Both the position numbers and the translations under genes were made by a program. DNA of 64,000 nt from Neurospora tetrasperma FGSC 2508 (lineage: Eukaryota; Ascomycota; Sordariomycetes; Sordariales; Sordariaceae), in assembly GCF_000213175.1 (NCBI RefSeq), contig NW_009799104.1, forward strand, positions 1,022,205-1,086,204. Direction: 5' to 3'. Shown here one piece after another: positions 1-11,474 of the stretch (the first letter of the stretch is position 1; each line of letters begins with the position of its first letter). The notes beneath the pieces were generated by a model. That model saw nothing but the letters and a program-made list of their open reading frames with translations. It did not search any database and had not been told where the DNA came from.

Positions 1-374
1 CTGATTGTAAAATGTGGTTGAGTTCGCAACTTCAAGTCGTTATGGTTCATGCCTATGTGTTTGCGCAGGATCCTTGCCTGCTTGCCACTCTCACCACAGC
101 TCGCTGCACTTGACCGCCACCGGCGAACCGGGCTGCATTTGAAGGTATTTGGCAAGCAAACGAATCTCTGCCTCAGTGTAAACCGTGATATGAGTTGCCG
201 CGGTGAGTCTCTGTAACCAAGTGACAGTTCTCATCATACTGACTTGAAAATGCCCAACCGTTCATATACGCCCCTTTCCGCGTCCAGGTATCGAAATAGC
301 GATATCGCCTCGAGACTTCGTTACCATCGTCCACGCTGGCATGACGAATATCCTCTCGGTTTAATTTTCCACGT
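1..374. other. Non-coding stretch at window edge
   Basis: No open reading frame or RNA gene is recognisable here. It lies downstream of the decayed HET-domain gene (which reads on the minus strand) and may contain its former 3' end. Confidence 0.4.
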
Positions 375-2043
375 CAGAGTTTTCTTTTAAATTCGTTGAG
401 CGTGATCGGAAACCTGTCCTCGAAGGATACCCGCCCCCTCTGTGGAGTGCTCGACGTAGCGCGAGGCGACACTCGAGCTCGATGCCTTTGATGATAACGT
501 TCCAGTAGACATCCGGCTGTGCGTGGTTGTGTAAATGAGCTTGACGGGCATGAAGATGTCGCGGAGATGGCGGCGGCCTCCGGGAAGGATGTCGCCTGTT
601 GGGTTGGGGGTGGCGTAGGTGAGGGAGACGGAGTCGGCTCTGTAGAGGGAGTTGTGGTACTGTATTAGGTCTCGAGTGTAAGGGGCAGTCTATTGAGGCC
701 CATGTTTAGCTGGGGAGATGACTTCTTCTTCTGTTAGTTGGAGGAGGTCAGATCTTGGTCAAGAAGAATAGGGGAAGATGGAGTTGCCAAAGTAACTCTC
801 GTGTTCGAGATACTTGCGCCACATGCCGGCGACATATTCATCGTTGATACGTGCTGGGACCATCTTGACCAAAGTAGAGTAGGCAATGAGTTTATCGCTT
901 TCGAAGGTTAGTTTGCAGGCCGTGGAGGACTCGATCAAGCGGGCCCAAAGGTGGTAATGGCTCAGCTCGTCTTCTTTTTGCTCCGTATATGACGTTTTAG
1001 TGTCGAAGAACAGGCGTTGTCTTTGTACATTACGGGACCGGCTTCGATTATCCGAGGATGGAGTCGGTTGGGAAATTTTCCCGCCGCATTATGCTCGAAT
1101 TACTCCCACACTAGTTGTCGCTTGCCGAAATGTAGTATACGAGGTGATCAAATACGCCCCTGGAGGACTTGGCATGTGGTGTTCACCAGAGCTTCGGTAA
1201 CCTCTCGGTTCCAGAAGGTTGGATCGAAGTTTAGATAATGTTGGGATACCGAGGTCAGGGTCCCATCGCCGCGACTTTGGTCCAACCCGATGGCTTGAGG
1301 CGCACCAAGATCTGTGTTTCGTGGATTTACCAGAGACTCAGACCAGACGGGTCGGATGCCAGCAATGGTCTTCCTGGTGCGAATTACATCTTTTGTGATT
1401 TTCGACACAGTCCTTTAGCCATGAGATTTGACTTTGTTGATGGCCTGCTGCAAGGTCTCGTTGCATGGCAGTTTTTGAGATGATTTACTCTGCAGCTGCA
1501 TCACATCCAAGACCTGTACAGATGGATCAGTCCGCACGTGTCTTGCGTCGGGTAAGCACTTGCAGTCATGTATGTCTGCAACGGTGAGCCAGGGCGCGGA
1601 CATTGGGATCGGTAGTTGAATAGTTCGGATGTGACTTATGATTTCCAGCGCTTCTATCGGCACTTGTGATATGAATGACGATGTTCCAGGGCGAATCCGG
1701 GGAGAGGGTAGCGAGGGAGAAACAAGATTAGTAGCGACAACTAGCGAGGGCTAGCGAGGCAAATGCGGAGGAGGCGCGGAGGGAGCGGAATTTGGTAAGA
1801 AGAAACAACGTGGCCCGGAGAATTGGCTGTGGTTACCAACACACTATGCAGCCCTGTTGGTTGGCGGCGAGCCTCGGGAACGACGGTTGGAATGATCCAT
1901 TCTCGGTTATCGAGGAGGGCGATCGAGTCATCCAAGTGGGCCGACAGAGAAATGACATGTGCCCACTCGAGGCAATTCGATCCGTGATTGATGATGTTGT
2001 CACGACGTTGGAATCATTCGTGTCCCGTATCGAGTATTTTTAG
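375..2043 (-). pseudogene. Decayed HET-domain (heterokaryon incompatibility) gene
   Basis: HET-domain proteins are fungal non-self recognition factors that trigger cell death after fusion of unlike hyphae. On the minus strand, broken frames carry pieces in the usual family order. A segment with WLTVADIHDCKCLPD (about 1550-1620) resembles the 'WL..C...H..C' lead-in before the HET block. A piece with KTIAGIRPVWSESL (about 1340-1400) resembles the 'TR.LGIRYLWIDSLCI' core. A piece with LTFESDKLIAYSTLVK (about 870-930) and YVAGMWRKYLEHE (about 800-840) matches the well-conserved 'LTF.SDKL.A.SG.A...YVAGMWR' region downstream of the core. A last piece near 480-660 looks like the C-terminal part. The reading frame is interrupted several times, so I regard it as a dead copy. 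It is not strongly AT-rich, so heavy repeat-induced point mutation is not obvious. Family assignment rests on motif recall; borders are approximate. Confidence 0.6.
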
Positions 2044-3435
2044 AGCAGAGAACTGAAAGCTTCCACTTCGTTGTAATGCTGGGAAATGCCTGCCGTGGTA
2101 TGGACGGGAGTTGGGAAGTTTGCTTGCTAACGGATGTGGCCCAAGCTCGGGGCCTGCACAACACATGAACAGGCAGTGCGGGGGCTACGCAGTAGTCGGG
2201 TGGATACAGATTTTATGCTTATCCACAAGCGGCTAGCTGTGAGTGAGGAGGAACCCTGCGGGTTTGAGGTGCGCCAGTGTGTCATGTCGGCCATGTCAGT
2301 GGTCTGGGACCTGCCCTGACAGTTTTGCATCGTCCAGTCTCTGTTTCATGATGTGGGGGAGAACCTAAGAGATGGATACCCCGACGTCAACTTCTTACCT
2401 CTACTTACAAGTCCAACTGAAGCATTACTAAAATAGTAGCTGTAATACCTAGAAAAGGTGGGTGGTTTACCTCTACACAGTACCTAGGAGACTAATGTAC
2501 TTCACGTGCAATAAAAGTAAACTGGACCTACAATTCTACAAATCCGTAAACGCCCGCTCGCATCCCTCCCTGGCTAATTTCGCTTTCCAGGCGCTAATCT
2601 CCATCTTGCTCGTCCCCGTACTTACCTCTTCCTTTTTCCAAAAAGACACTTATTCTCGCGTCATTTCTTCTTTTTCCTTTTCTCAACAAAAAAACACACC
2701 AACAAGCATCCAAAAGGCAAAGTTTGACGACGCATACCATCATCGCCAGCTACACTCTGTCGTTCGTCAACTTTCCAGTCTCAAAAGGTGTGTGTTCACC
2801 AGTCATCACCCACACAAACACTTGCATGTTTTGCCCCTTCCCTCCTGTTGCGACGCGGTACACGCACCTCCTCCTCCTCTGCTCTAGTCGATGCGGGCAG
2901 TCCGGCCATTGGCAGAGCGCCGAGCATGTGTCACTGGGTGTCACTGCTGGAACGGTCCCCGACGGGACCATCAGATTGCAACTTAAGCAGCTGATCTAAA
3001 TAAACAACGAGCCACTCATTGCCAATTGCTTGTGTCTCAATGTCAGATGCAGACCCTCGGGGTGTCTGTCAGTCAAAGGCACCAACAAGTAGTCATCCCA
3101 GGTGGAAGAAGCCGTCTCTCTCTCCGTGTCCATCTCTTCAACTCCCGCCCGTCGTCAAATCAGCTTCGGTTTCCTCAGCCCCATCATTGACGTACCCTTA
3201 TTGCTTATCTCTCCCTGCCTCCACATAACTCCCACGTTGGCCCCTTGGATGGCGTTCCATATTTAGCCTCACTTTCCTCGTCATCTGTTCCCTTCATTCC
3301 TCTTTCCCGCGTCATCCGCTGCTCCATCTCGACAACATCAACAATAATCCACTAACAAACCCGCCAGTTTGACCATACCATATTCTTGTTCCGCCTTTTC
3401 TTGGTTACCCACAACCCATACAATCAACCGCCAAA
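2044..3435. other. Intergenic with promoter-like CT tracts
   Basis: There is no convincing coding sequence. Two CT-rich tracts followed by CA/A-rich sequence resemble ascomycete transcription start regions on the plus strand: one at about 2560-2720 and one at about 3280-3430, directly ahead of the start codon at 3436. The second is probably the 5' UTR of the next gene. The first has no matching reading frame close by, and may be a distal promoter or a non-coding transcript start. Confidence 0.4.
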
Positions 3436-4624
3436 ATGCCAGGTGTTCGTAAGTTTGCCGCATCCGTCTTCCATCAGCCCGGCTGTCCCCATCGCAACGG
3501 GACCGGCGACCATGACAACAACTCGATCCACAAGCGGACAACCAGGGCCCATTTGTCGACATGAAGCGCGAAACCAGCCGGCTGACTTTTCGTTACCACA
3601 GCTTTCGACGCGTTCACCAACCTGAAGGCGAAGCTCAGGGCTGCCTTCAAGAAGCCCACTGAGAAGAGGGCGTCCAAGCCCGTCGACCACGCTAAGCCCA
3701 CCGAGGCTGCTGCCGATGCCGCTCAGCACGACCCTGTTGCCGCTGCCGCTCCTCCTGCTCCTGCCAAGGATGCCACCAAGCCCGCTGCTGCTGCTGCTGC
3801 CGCTCCCGGTGCCGTCGAGCTAGCTGCCAACGAGGCCCCTCAAGAAGCCCCCAAGGAGGCTGCCAAGGAGGAGACTCCCGCTGCCGGTACGTTTACACCC
3901 GAACCCCGCGCTCAACCTTGGCTTGAGCAAGATAGCTAACCATACATAACATTCAGCCCCCGCCGCCGCCCCCGTCGAGGTTTCTGCCGAGCCCCCCGCT
4001 GCCAAGGCTGTTCCGGCCGAGAGCGCCGCTCCTGCCGCCGTTGCCGCTCCTGCTGAGGAGAAGAAGGAGGAGGAGAAGGAGGAGAAGAAGGATGAGAAGA
4101 AGGAGGAAGCTGCTGCTGCTGCTCCTAGTGAGAACACCCCCGTTCCTAGCGTAACCCCCGCTCCTGAGGTCGCTGCACCTGCGGTAGAAGCCCCCGAGGT
4201 TGCCGCTGCCCCTGAAGTTGCTGTTCCCGAGCAGAAGAAGGAGGAGGAGAAGAAGGAGGAGAAGGAAGAGGCTTCTTCTCTTCCCGAGGTTGTCAGCGCC
4301 CCCTTTGAAATCCCCGAGATCGCCGCCCCCGAGTTTGCTGGTGCTCCGGTTGCTGCTGCTACCGAGGCTGCCGCTGTGCCCGTGGCTGTCGTTGATGAGA
4401 AGGAGGCTGTTGCCGTCCCCGCTGCTCATGAAGTCAAGAAGGTTGTGGAGGAGGCTTCCGCTGCCCCTGCTGAGACTGAGACTCCTGCTCCTGCAGCTGC
4501 CGTCGCCGAGCCTCCTGCTGCTGTCGCCGCTCCCGCCGAGACTGCTGCCCCCGCCGCCCCCGTTGCCGAGGAGAAGAAGGACGAGGAGAAGAAGGAGGAG
4601 GCTGCTGCTGCTACCACCGCTTAA
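3436..4624 (+). CDS. Ala/Pro/Glu/Lys-rich low-complexity protein
   Basis: Three exons are inferred: 3436-3448, 3602-3886 and 3957-4624, giving 321 aa. The first exon is only 13 nt and ends at a canonical gtaagt; intron 2 has gtacgt and attcag. The N-terminus (MPGVPFDAFTNLKAKLRAAF) is ordinary and looks like an amphipathic segment. The rest is highly biased: runs of Ala and Pro with Val, broken by blocks of EKKEEEKEEKKDEKKEE type. No enzyme domain, signal peptide or membrane segment is visible, so it is probably disordered and possibly structural or stress related; that is inference. The opposite strand is open for long stretches because of the GCT/GAG repeats, but there it gives only Ser/Leu/Gly low complexity, so the plus frame is preferred. 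A CT-rich 5' UTR precedes the start. I do not recognise the family. Confidence 0.75.
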
Positions 4625-5168
4625 ACGACACGATGACTGGATCATCATGGATTTTGTTAAGCGCGACTGCGACGCGATGTGTTTGTTGAAGACTAGGTGC
4701 GGTTTGCCAAAAGTGAACTCGAAAAAAATGTACGGCGGATTTGGATGGCTTGGCTAGACCGAGGACGAGGACGGAAAGACGGAACGGGAGGTCGAGGCGT
4801 TGCAGGATTGGACTGGGACACGCTCAGTTTCGGTGTCCCCTCATGGGTTTCTACGCTATCATGTTTTCGGTACTGCGTCATGTTGGCGGGATATGTGTTA
4901 CCGACGATACCAGGGTCTACTTCCCTTTTTTTAATTAGTTTCTGATACCCAACTATTACTTGTCACCTACTTACGTCCCACAAAGACACAGTTGTTCGGT
5001 GGAATGTCGAATGCCGTTGCGGTGAGTATCATTTCATCGTCAGTAAGCAAGGGAAGAAGAATCGACAATATGAAGCAGTTCCAGATCCTGATATCGCTCG
5101 CTATCCAAAAGACTGGGAGTCGAATCCAAAACACAGGACAAAGGGTTCATTCCCTCGAGCGGCTTCAT
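4625..5168. other. Convergent intergenic spacer
   Basis: This lies between the 3' ends of the Ala/Pro-rich gene (plus) and the DUF2461 gene (minus). It presumably holds both 3' UTRs. Nothing else is recognised. Confidence 0.5.
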
Positions 5169-6682
5169 TCAAACTTCTTCCTCTTCTGAATCGTCATCGT
5201 CGCCAGGATCAGGCATGACGATGCGATTGAGGTGCGTTACCTATAACCCGCCCCAGTTAGCAATAATCTGGATACAGCATTTGTGACTGTAAGCAGGGGG
5301 ATATCGGTACTTACAAACGGAACCATAGCCCTGATAACATCAAGCACCTGTTCCTGCCCGTTTTCTGATGTGAAGACAGAATCAGGCAACTTCTTCCCCA
5401 CGGTGAAGTTGCGCAGCTTGAGCAACTCTATGTCTCTATGCTCAGCATCGAAGCCCTAGAATCAAAAAAGCCCGTTAGCTGACCCGTCTCTGACCATTTC
5501 ACCCCTCAACAAAAGAGTCGAAAACCAACAACCCAATCAGACAGCAGCGAAATTCCGACGCACCTTGGGTTTAGTCTTCAGCGCATTCTCAGCATTAGCC
5601 ACACAGAATGCCTTAATAACCGCCCTCTCTTCATCCAACCCACCATCCTGCTCTTCCTCCTCTTCCTCCTCCTCCTCCTCCTCCTCATCTTTCTTCCCCC
5701 TCCCCTTCTTCTTCTTGTTCTTCTCTTCCCGTTTCTTCCTTCCATATATCACCGACTCCTTTCCCCCCTTCCCAAGAAACGTGTCCCTAAACGTCTTATC
5801 CATCAACACCCTCCTCCACCGTCCCGGCCTCTCATCCACACTAGCCCTCAATCTTGCAAGCGCCGGCCCATCAGGATGCCACAGCCCGCCACCCACAAAA
5901 CACTTGCCCGGCTCCACATGCACATAGTAACACGCATACGGGCCTTTCCGTCCCGTGCGCGACCAGCTCGCGCTGTAGTGCGGCTTATAAGGCGTGGGAT
6001 CTTTGCTGAAGCGGATGTCTCGATAAATGCGGAAGTTGATGTCTCGGAAGGGTAACTCGGGAATGGTGGAGTCACATGAGGCGATGATTTCGTCGGTGAG
6101 CGAGGTGGCGTAGGATTCCCAGTCTGAGAGGGAGCGGCGGTACTCGGCGTCGTGGAGTTTGAGCCAGGAGCGCTTGTTGTTGCGCCGCAGATCGGCGAGG
6201 AAGAGGAGGGTGTTGGGGTGGATGGTGGAGGGGGTGTAGGGTACGCCGTTTGGGTCGCGGAGTTTGGGGATGGGGATGAAAGTGAGCTTGGGGGAGGAAG
6301 TGGAATCATCTGATTCTTCTTCGTTGTTGTTGTTGTTTTGATGAGTATTGTCGTCGTCGTCGTCATTTTGGGTTTCGGGGTCGTCGTTATAGGCGTCTTC
6401 GTCGTCTTCGTCGTCGTTTTCGTCCAAGTCGGAATCGGCTTCTACTTTGGCCTTCTTTGGCCTGCCGCGTGTGGCTTTGGCTTTGGATTTGGCGTTGGAT
6501 TTGGATTTGGCAGCGGCGGAAGCTTCTGGTGAGTCGGAATCAGAGTCCCCGCCTTCAAAGTAATGGCTTTTCTTTGCGGAGGCAGAGACGCGCGTTGAGC
6601 GGCGACGCGCGGAGTAGTCGGGTGTTGAGACTGCGTCGTCATCATGCGCGATGGCTGCGGCTTTGCGCTTGCGGGGTGGCAT
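5169..6682 (-). CDS. DUF2461 / TIGR02453 family protein
   Basis: Three exons on the minus strand: 6682-5564, 5455-5315 and 5240-5169, giving 443 aa. The introns have gtgcgt...ctag and gtaagt...atag ends. I chose the start at MPPRKRK (6682) rather than an upstream in-frame Met at 6766, because this short basic start is what nuclear proteins of this type usually show. Residues 1-150 are basic then very acidic (nuclear-type, disordered, with Asp/Glu and Asn runs). From about residue 155 the conserved family domain follows, with NTLLFLADLRRNNKRSWL, FRIYRDIRFSKDPTPYKPH, YYVHVEPG and GGGLWHPDG. After a second Lys/Glu-rich insert the C-terminus has ELLKLRNFTVGKKL. The molecular function of the family is not established. 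It is divergently oriented to the PhyH-like gene with about 880 bp between their start codons. Confidence 0.88.
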
Positions 6683-7562
6683 TGTTTGTTTGCTTATCGG
6701 ATGAATTGACTTGAGTGGTTCGAATATAAAAATTGGGTAAGGAACGAGAGACAAGAAACTCCCCAAAAAAATGATTAAAGTGCCAAGTCCAAGGGACGAT
6801 TTTTAAGTGTTCAATCTTTCATCACTGGGTTATGACGTCGAAGGCAAACGCGATCGAAGGGGGGCGATTTCAATTGTTTGTTCGCGTTGCTGGATCGCGA
6901 GAGCACGTGGCTGGCTGACTGTGAGCTTATGTCATCCTGTCTTTTTTTCCGTCTTTCATCGTATCTTCCCTCGAGTTCCATCCCCCAAACTTCTGAACGG
7001 AAAGTCAGTTGGCGAAATGGGTTGTTCAATATATCGCATCTTCTGTTATGTTTTGAATTTGAGTTCCGCACTTTCATATCCACTGTTTACCTTTGGAGAA
7101 TGCTCGAGTCAAATCCCCCAAAGTTGAGGCATCTGCAACGTTGTATTGTCCCTCACTGGTGCCACCTCACGATCTTCTAGTACTCGTAGACAGAGGAGCG
7201 GGTTGGGGTCAAAGATGCCCCGACGAAACTCTCCAATTCTCCTCTTCTCTCCTCATTGTCGTTACTTCACATGCATATTACTTATTGGTTACCCCACACG
7301 ATACTCACCCTGTTTGAGGTTACACGATGTCTTGGCCATTCCCCAACTTATCCAGACTCGGATGAAGACGGCCTCCAACTCGAGCGAGGTTGACCTACTC
7401 TGATAACGTTTGCTTCTCTTTCCTTGAAATATCCTTTGGTAAGAGGACGACGGGTTCTCACTCTCATCCCAATTCTTCTTTTCCTATTCTATTTTGACTC
7501 TACCTTTTCTCATCAACTACCCAACACCTCTCTCACCAGTCAACTCTTGAAATCACCCAAAA
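6683..7562. promoter_or_regulatory. Shared divergent promoter region
   Basis: This 880-bp spacer lies between two divergent start codons. A CT-rich tract (about 7450-7550) leads into the PhyH-like gene on the plus strand. No TATA box is convincing. No further gene is seen; short open frames here lack family resemblance. Confidence 0.5.
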
Positions 7563-8516
7563 ATGTCCCAAAAAACCAGCTACCCCTCCCCCCTCCTCCG
7601 AGAGCTCCAAGAAAATGGCTTCACCGTAATCCGCTCCCTCCTCACCCTCTCCGAACTCACCACCCTCCGCTCCGCCGCAGACTCCCTGACGGCCCTTGCC
7701 CGCGCCGGTTCCTGGCCCTACATCCGAACCGTAGGCAAACAATTCCCACCCTGGCCCTCCTCTCCCCCCGCCGACGGTTCCGGAATCTGGGGCGTCCAAC
7801 ACCTCTTACACCCGGACCTGCCGCCCCTCCTCCCCCAAGACATGGAATCCAAAAACGCCTTTCTGAAGCTCTACTTTTCCCCTTCCATCCTCTCCATCGC
7901 TAAGCAACTGTTGCCCGAGGGCACCACGGACGACGACCTGGTAATGGAACTGTTCAACATGCTCGTTCGGCCCGACAAGGAGTTTGCTCTGAGCTGGCAT
8001 CGGGACGATATCCCCGCGACTGCGTCCGCCGAGGAAGAAAGGCAGAGGCTGGTGCTGCCGGCTACGGAACCCCGCTACCATACGCAATGGAACTTGAGTC
8101 TCGTCGACAACGATACGTCGCTGGTGTTGGTTCCCAAGTCACACACGCGCCCGCGCACAGACGAAGAGCGCGCAGCGGATCCGTTTGAGCCCGATATGCC
8201 GGGACAGCTGGTTGTGGAGCTGAATGCGGGGGACGTGGCGTTTTATGATAATAATATTCTGCATAGGGGGGTGTATTCATGTCACAAAGAGAGGACGACG
8301 TTGCATGGAAGTGTCGGGCATGTGGCGGGCACATCAAGTGGGAAGAGGGCGAGGAATGTGTTGCAGCATGGGGTCGGGGAGTGGGTAGAACGATGTGATT
8401 TCTCGGCATTGGGGGAGAGAGGGGAGGAGGCGAGAGAGAGGGCGGAGGGGATGAGGGAGCGGTTGGTGAGGATGGGGAGGGAGAATAAGGATGTTGGGTT
8501 TTCGCTTGATGGTTAG
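7563..8516 (+). CDS. Phytanoyl-CoA dioxygenase (PhyH) family protein
   Basis: Intronless, 317 aa. The PhyH family are Fe(II)/2-oxoglutarate oxygenases. The sequence shows an N-terminal ENGFTVIRSLLT segment typical of the family. The metal-binding HxD appears as SWHRDD (H146, D148), and the distal His in DNNILHRGVYS (H234), preceded by LNAGDVAFYDN as in related enzymes. The PKSHTRPRT segment before the distal His is also family-like. The C-terminal 60 residues are charged and probably helical. No signal peptide, membrane segment or obvious peroxisomal C-terminus is visible, so a cytosolic location is likely. The substrate cannot be told from sequence; many fungal members act on secondary metabolites, but no biosynthetic cluster surrounds it. 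The ATG follows a CT-rich leader and CCAAAAATG context. It converges on the GH55 gene, 265 bp away. Confidence 0.9.
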   Translation: MSQKTSYPSPLLRELQENGFTVIRSLLTLSELTTLRSAADSLTALARAGSWPYIRTVGKQFPPWPSSPPADGSGIWGVQHLLHPDLPPLLPQDMESKNAFLKLYFSPSILSIAKQLLPEGTTDDDLVMELFNMLVRPDKEFALSWHRDDIPATASAEEERQRLVLPATEPRYHTQWNLSLVDNDTSLVLVPKSHTRPRTDEERAADPFEPDMPGQLVVELNAGDVAFYDNNILHRGVYSCHKERTTLHGSVGHVAGTSSGKRARNVLQHGVGEWVERCDFSALGERGEEARERAEGMRERLVRMGRENKDVGFSLDG

Positions 8517-8781
8517 GTAGGGGCTGGTGTGGTGTGTGTGAATATGGGCAGTGAGTGGTATGAATGGTTATTAGCGAAGCCAAGGTGTCTGAGTTCTAAC
8601 GATTTGGTCCAAATTCAGAAATAACGGATATGTCACCCACAACCAAGAACAGTCTGATATGTACAATCCCCCAAGTCTTTCAACCTACCGCTGCTACCAC
8701 TTCTTCGCCCCACACAAACTGCACTCTTCCCAGCCAGCCCAATACATACCAATTTCCAAACATCCCATCCGCCCAGCTCAC

Positions 8782-11474
8782 TCACCCACTCTTATAGACC
8801 CCCACCGAACTCGGGAAATTATTCACATTATCCGCGTACCACGCAACACTCACTCCATCCCTCGTCAACATACTCTGCGCTCCAATCGTGTTCAATCCAT
8901 AGATATTCACATTCGAACACCCGGTCCCCTCCACACTCGCAATCCTACTCTGACACGTCTGCCCCGCCGCAAACGTCGAGCAAGCAGTACTGTAATCGCT
9001 GAAAAACGAATACAAGCCCGCTCCATACACAAGGATGTTCTTGCTGTTGAGCACCCGGAGACCCCAAGCTGCTGCGCAGTTCCCCGATACTCCCGAGCAG
9101 GAAGTGGAGAAGTTGGGATCGTTGAGGGAGGAAACAGACGGGAAGGGGACCAAGGCGTTGGGTGTGGGCTGGTAGTAAGGCGTTTCGGTCTGGATCATGC
9201 CCATGAAGATGTTTTGGGTGGAGGAGAGCTGGTATTGGTAGAGAACGTGGTGCTCGGACCCGGTGCCGTAGAGCCAGAAGGTGCCGCTGGTGGATTCGAT
9301 GTCTGTATTTATTGGAAAAGGAGGGAGGGGGTTAGGTTAAGGGCGTCAAAGAAAATGGGAGAGGAAAAGAGGACTTACAAAGACCACGACCGCTGTAGAG
9401 AGTAATCTGCGTATTTGCCGCGTCATCGATATCATGGTCGGCGGTCCTGTTATCCATGTACGTTAGTTTCCATACTCTCCTCGCTCTCTCTCTCTCTCTC
9501 TCCCGTCCCAGGCAAAAGAGATGAGGGTTACTCACCACAACCAAACATTTTCCATATACAACCCGCTCGCCCCCTTGGTGATATGCATGGCCATAAACGC
9601 CACAATACACTCCTGCCTCACCGTTGGATTCCCGGGCGTCTTCAAACACTGCCCGACCTGCTGCTGACTGCCCACAAACCCGCCAATCCGTGTGTGCACA
9701 TCCCACATTCCACTGGGGTTACTCGCCGGACTGGCCAAGTTCCACTCAATCAGCACTGCGCCCGCCTGCGCGTTCTGCGTGGAAACGATAAAGTCGCTTA
9801 GCTCCACCGTGCCCGCCTGTCCGCTGGAGCTGCCCACTTGTAGGACTGGCTTGGGGTTGTTGATATCATTGAAAAACCCGCCGGCCGACATGATGGTGGC
9901 GTAGGATTCGCCGACAATCTTGGCGCCAGGCGGGATGCGGATGGTTGAGGTGACCCGGTACAGCCCGTAGTCCAGGTAGAGCACCTTACCCTGGGCGACG
10001 GCGGTGTTGATAGCGTTTTGCAGGGCGGCGGTGTCGTCGGTTGCGGCGTCACCCTTGGCGCCCGAGGCACGGGCAGAGATGAATTGCGAGGCGGAGAGAG
10101 TCTCATATTGAGGCTTGGAGCGCGTGTAGTAGCGCCCGTTGGAGGCGAGCAGGCTAACGGGGCGTGGGTTGGGAGTTAGGGCGCCGGCGAACTCGACAGG
10201 GCCGGAGGGGGTGTATTTATGGCCGTTGCCCCAGGCCGTGATGGTGGTTGAGCCGGTGGAGCCGGAAAGGTAAGTGCCTTGGGGACCTTTGACGGCGATG
10301 GGGACGTTCGTGAGGGCAATGTTCTCGAGGACGAGAGTGCCGGCGGTGTCGGGACTACTGGCAGTGGTCCAGGAGGTGGAAATGGCGACGGGGGTGTTGG
10401 TGAAGGAACTATCGAAGACGATGATGGAGCCGGTTTCTACCTTGCCGCTGCCGGCGGTGATGTCAATGCCAACGCCACAGTTGTTAATGGAGAGGCCAGA
10501 ATATGTCCAGCCCCAGTTCCACAGATGATAGATGGCTTGGGAGGGTCAGCAGACTATATCAAGATGTAAGAAGAAATATGATGAGCTCACCTGTCTTGCA
10601 GTTGTTGAACTTCAGGTTCCTCATAGTGAACTGCTGATTACCCATTGAAGCACCAGTGGCACCACCGTTGAAGGTCAGATCCGTGACGAAACCACCGCTA
10701 CCCTCTTCCATGAACAAACCGACATGGACAACATTCGATGCCGTCGGCATGTTGAAGACGATGTTCTGCAGACTCGTCGCCTGTGAACTTGGCCAATGAA
10801 TACCTGTGGCGGCATTGGCAGGTGGAATATTCGTAGTATCGATAACAAAATTGCGAATTTGACGGAAGAAGACGTTGACAGCCTTCCAGTTCAGGTACTG
10901 AGTGTAGTAAGGATTCGCATCAATTAGACCAAAACCAGCAAAGTTAGCCGTGGCCTTGAGTGTAGGTGGGGAGCTCGCATCTCCGATCAATTGTGTAAAG
11001 TATGCTGGCTTGATGGACCCAGAGATAAGGTAGGTTCCGGCGGGGAAGTAGACAACGGCTGGAGTCGTGGTGGTCGAGGTCTAAAGACAATTGTTAGAAT
11101 AAGCTTTTTCAACCAGCTCAAACCCGAAACACTTACACAGCCTTGGTTGCAAGGATTTCCGGCGGTGATGGCGGCATTAATAGCAATTGTATCGTCGGTA
11201 ACACCATCTCCTATTCCCGTGTTAGACTTGATCGTGCCTATAACTCTGGGAACACTTTGGCTCAACATACCCTTTGCTCCATAATCCTTGACGTTTCGAA
11301 AGACCGGATATCCAGAGTACGCGAAGGGGGCATAACCACGATCTAGCCATGTTGTTAGCCTTGAGAGTAACTTAGAAACTAGTGACTCCCCTTACGAGCA
11401 ATGTCCCCCATCCAGTATGCATTGACAGCAGATGTTAGGCTGGCAACAGCCAGCAGAAGGGTGCCAAGACGCAT
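8782..11474 (-). CDS. Secreted GH55 exo-beta-1,3-glucanase
   Basis: Seven exons (11474-11396, 11342-11271, 11210-11137, 11080-10591, 10535-9536, 9446-9379, 9302-8782) join in frame to 767 aa. GH55 enzymes cleave beta-1,3-glucan, as in laminarin and fungal cell wall, releasing glucose or short products. Residues 1-19 form a signal peptide ending SAVNA before YWMGDIA. The two tandem beta-helix halves each begin with the pectate-lyase-like block: VFRNVKDYGAKGDGVTDDT near residue 45, and SARASGAKGDAATDDTAAL in the middle of exon 5. The C-terminal part contains TFWLYGTGSEHHVLYQYQL, where E611 is a candidate general acid by analogy with characterised GH55 enzymes; this is my assignment from memory. 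NAAAWGL-type and Cys-containing loops near the C-terminus suit an extracellular protein. The introns are short (53-91 bp) with normal borders. A role in nutrient glucan use or wall remodelling is inferred. Confidence 0.93.

Noticed and set aside
3953-4648. Long open frames on the strand opposite the Ala/Pro-rich gene
   Set aside because: They encode only Ser/Leu/Gly low complexity created by the GCT/GAG/AAG codon repeats of the real gene.
5848-6366. Thr/Pro/Ser-rich frame of 172 codons antisense within the DUF2461 gene
   Set aside because: Same strand but a shifted frame of the DUF2461 exon 1; composition reflects codon bias of the true frame.
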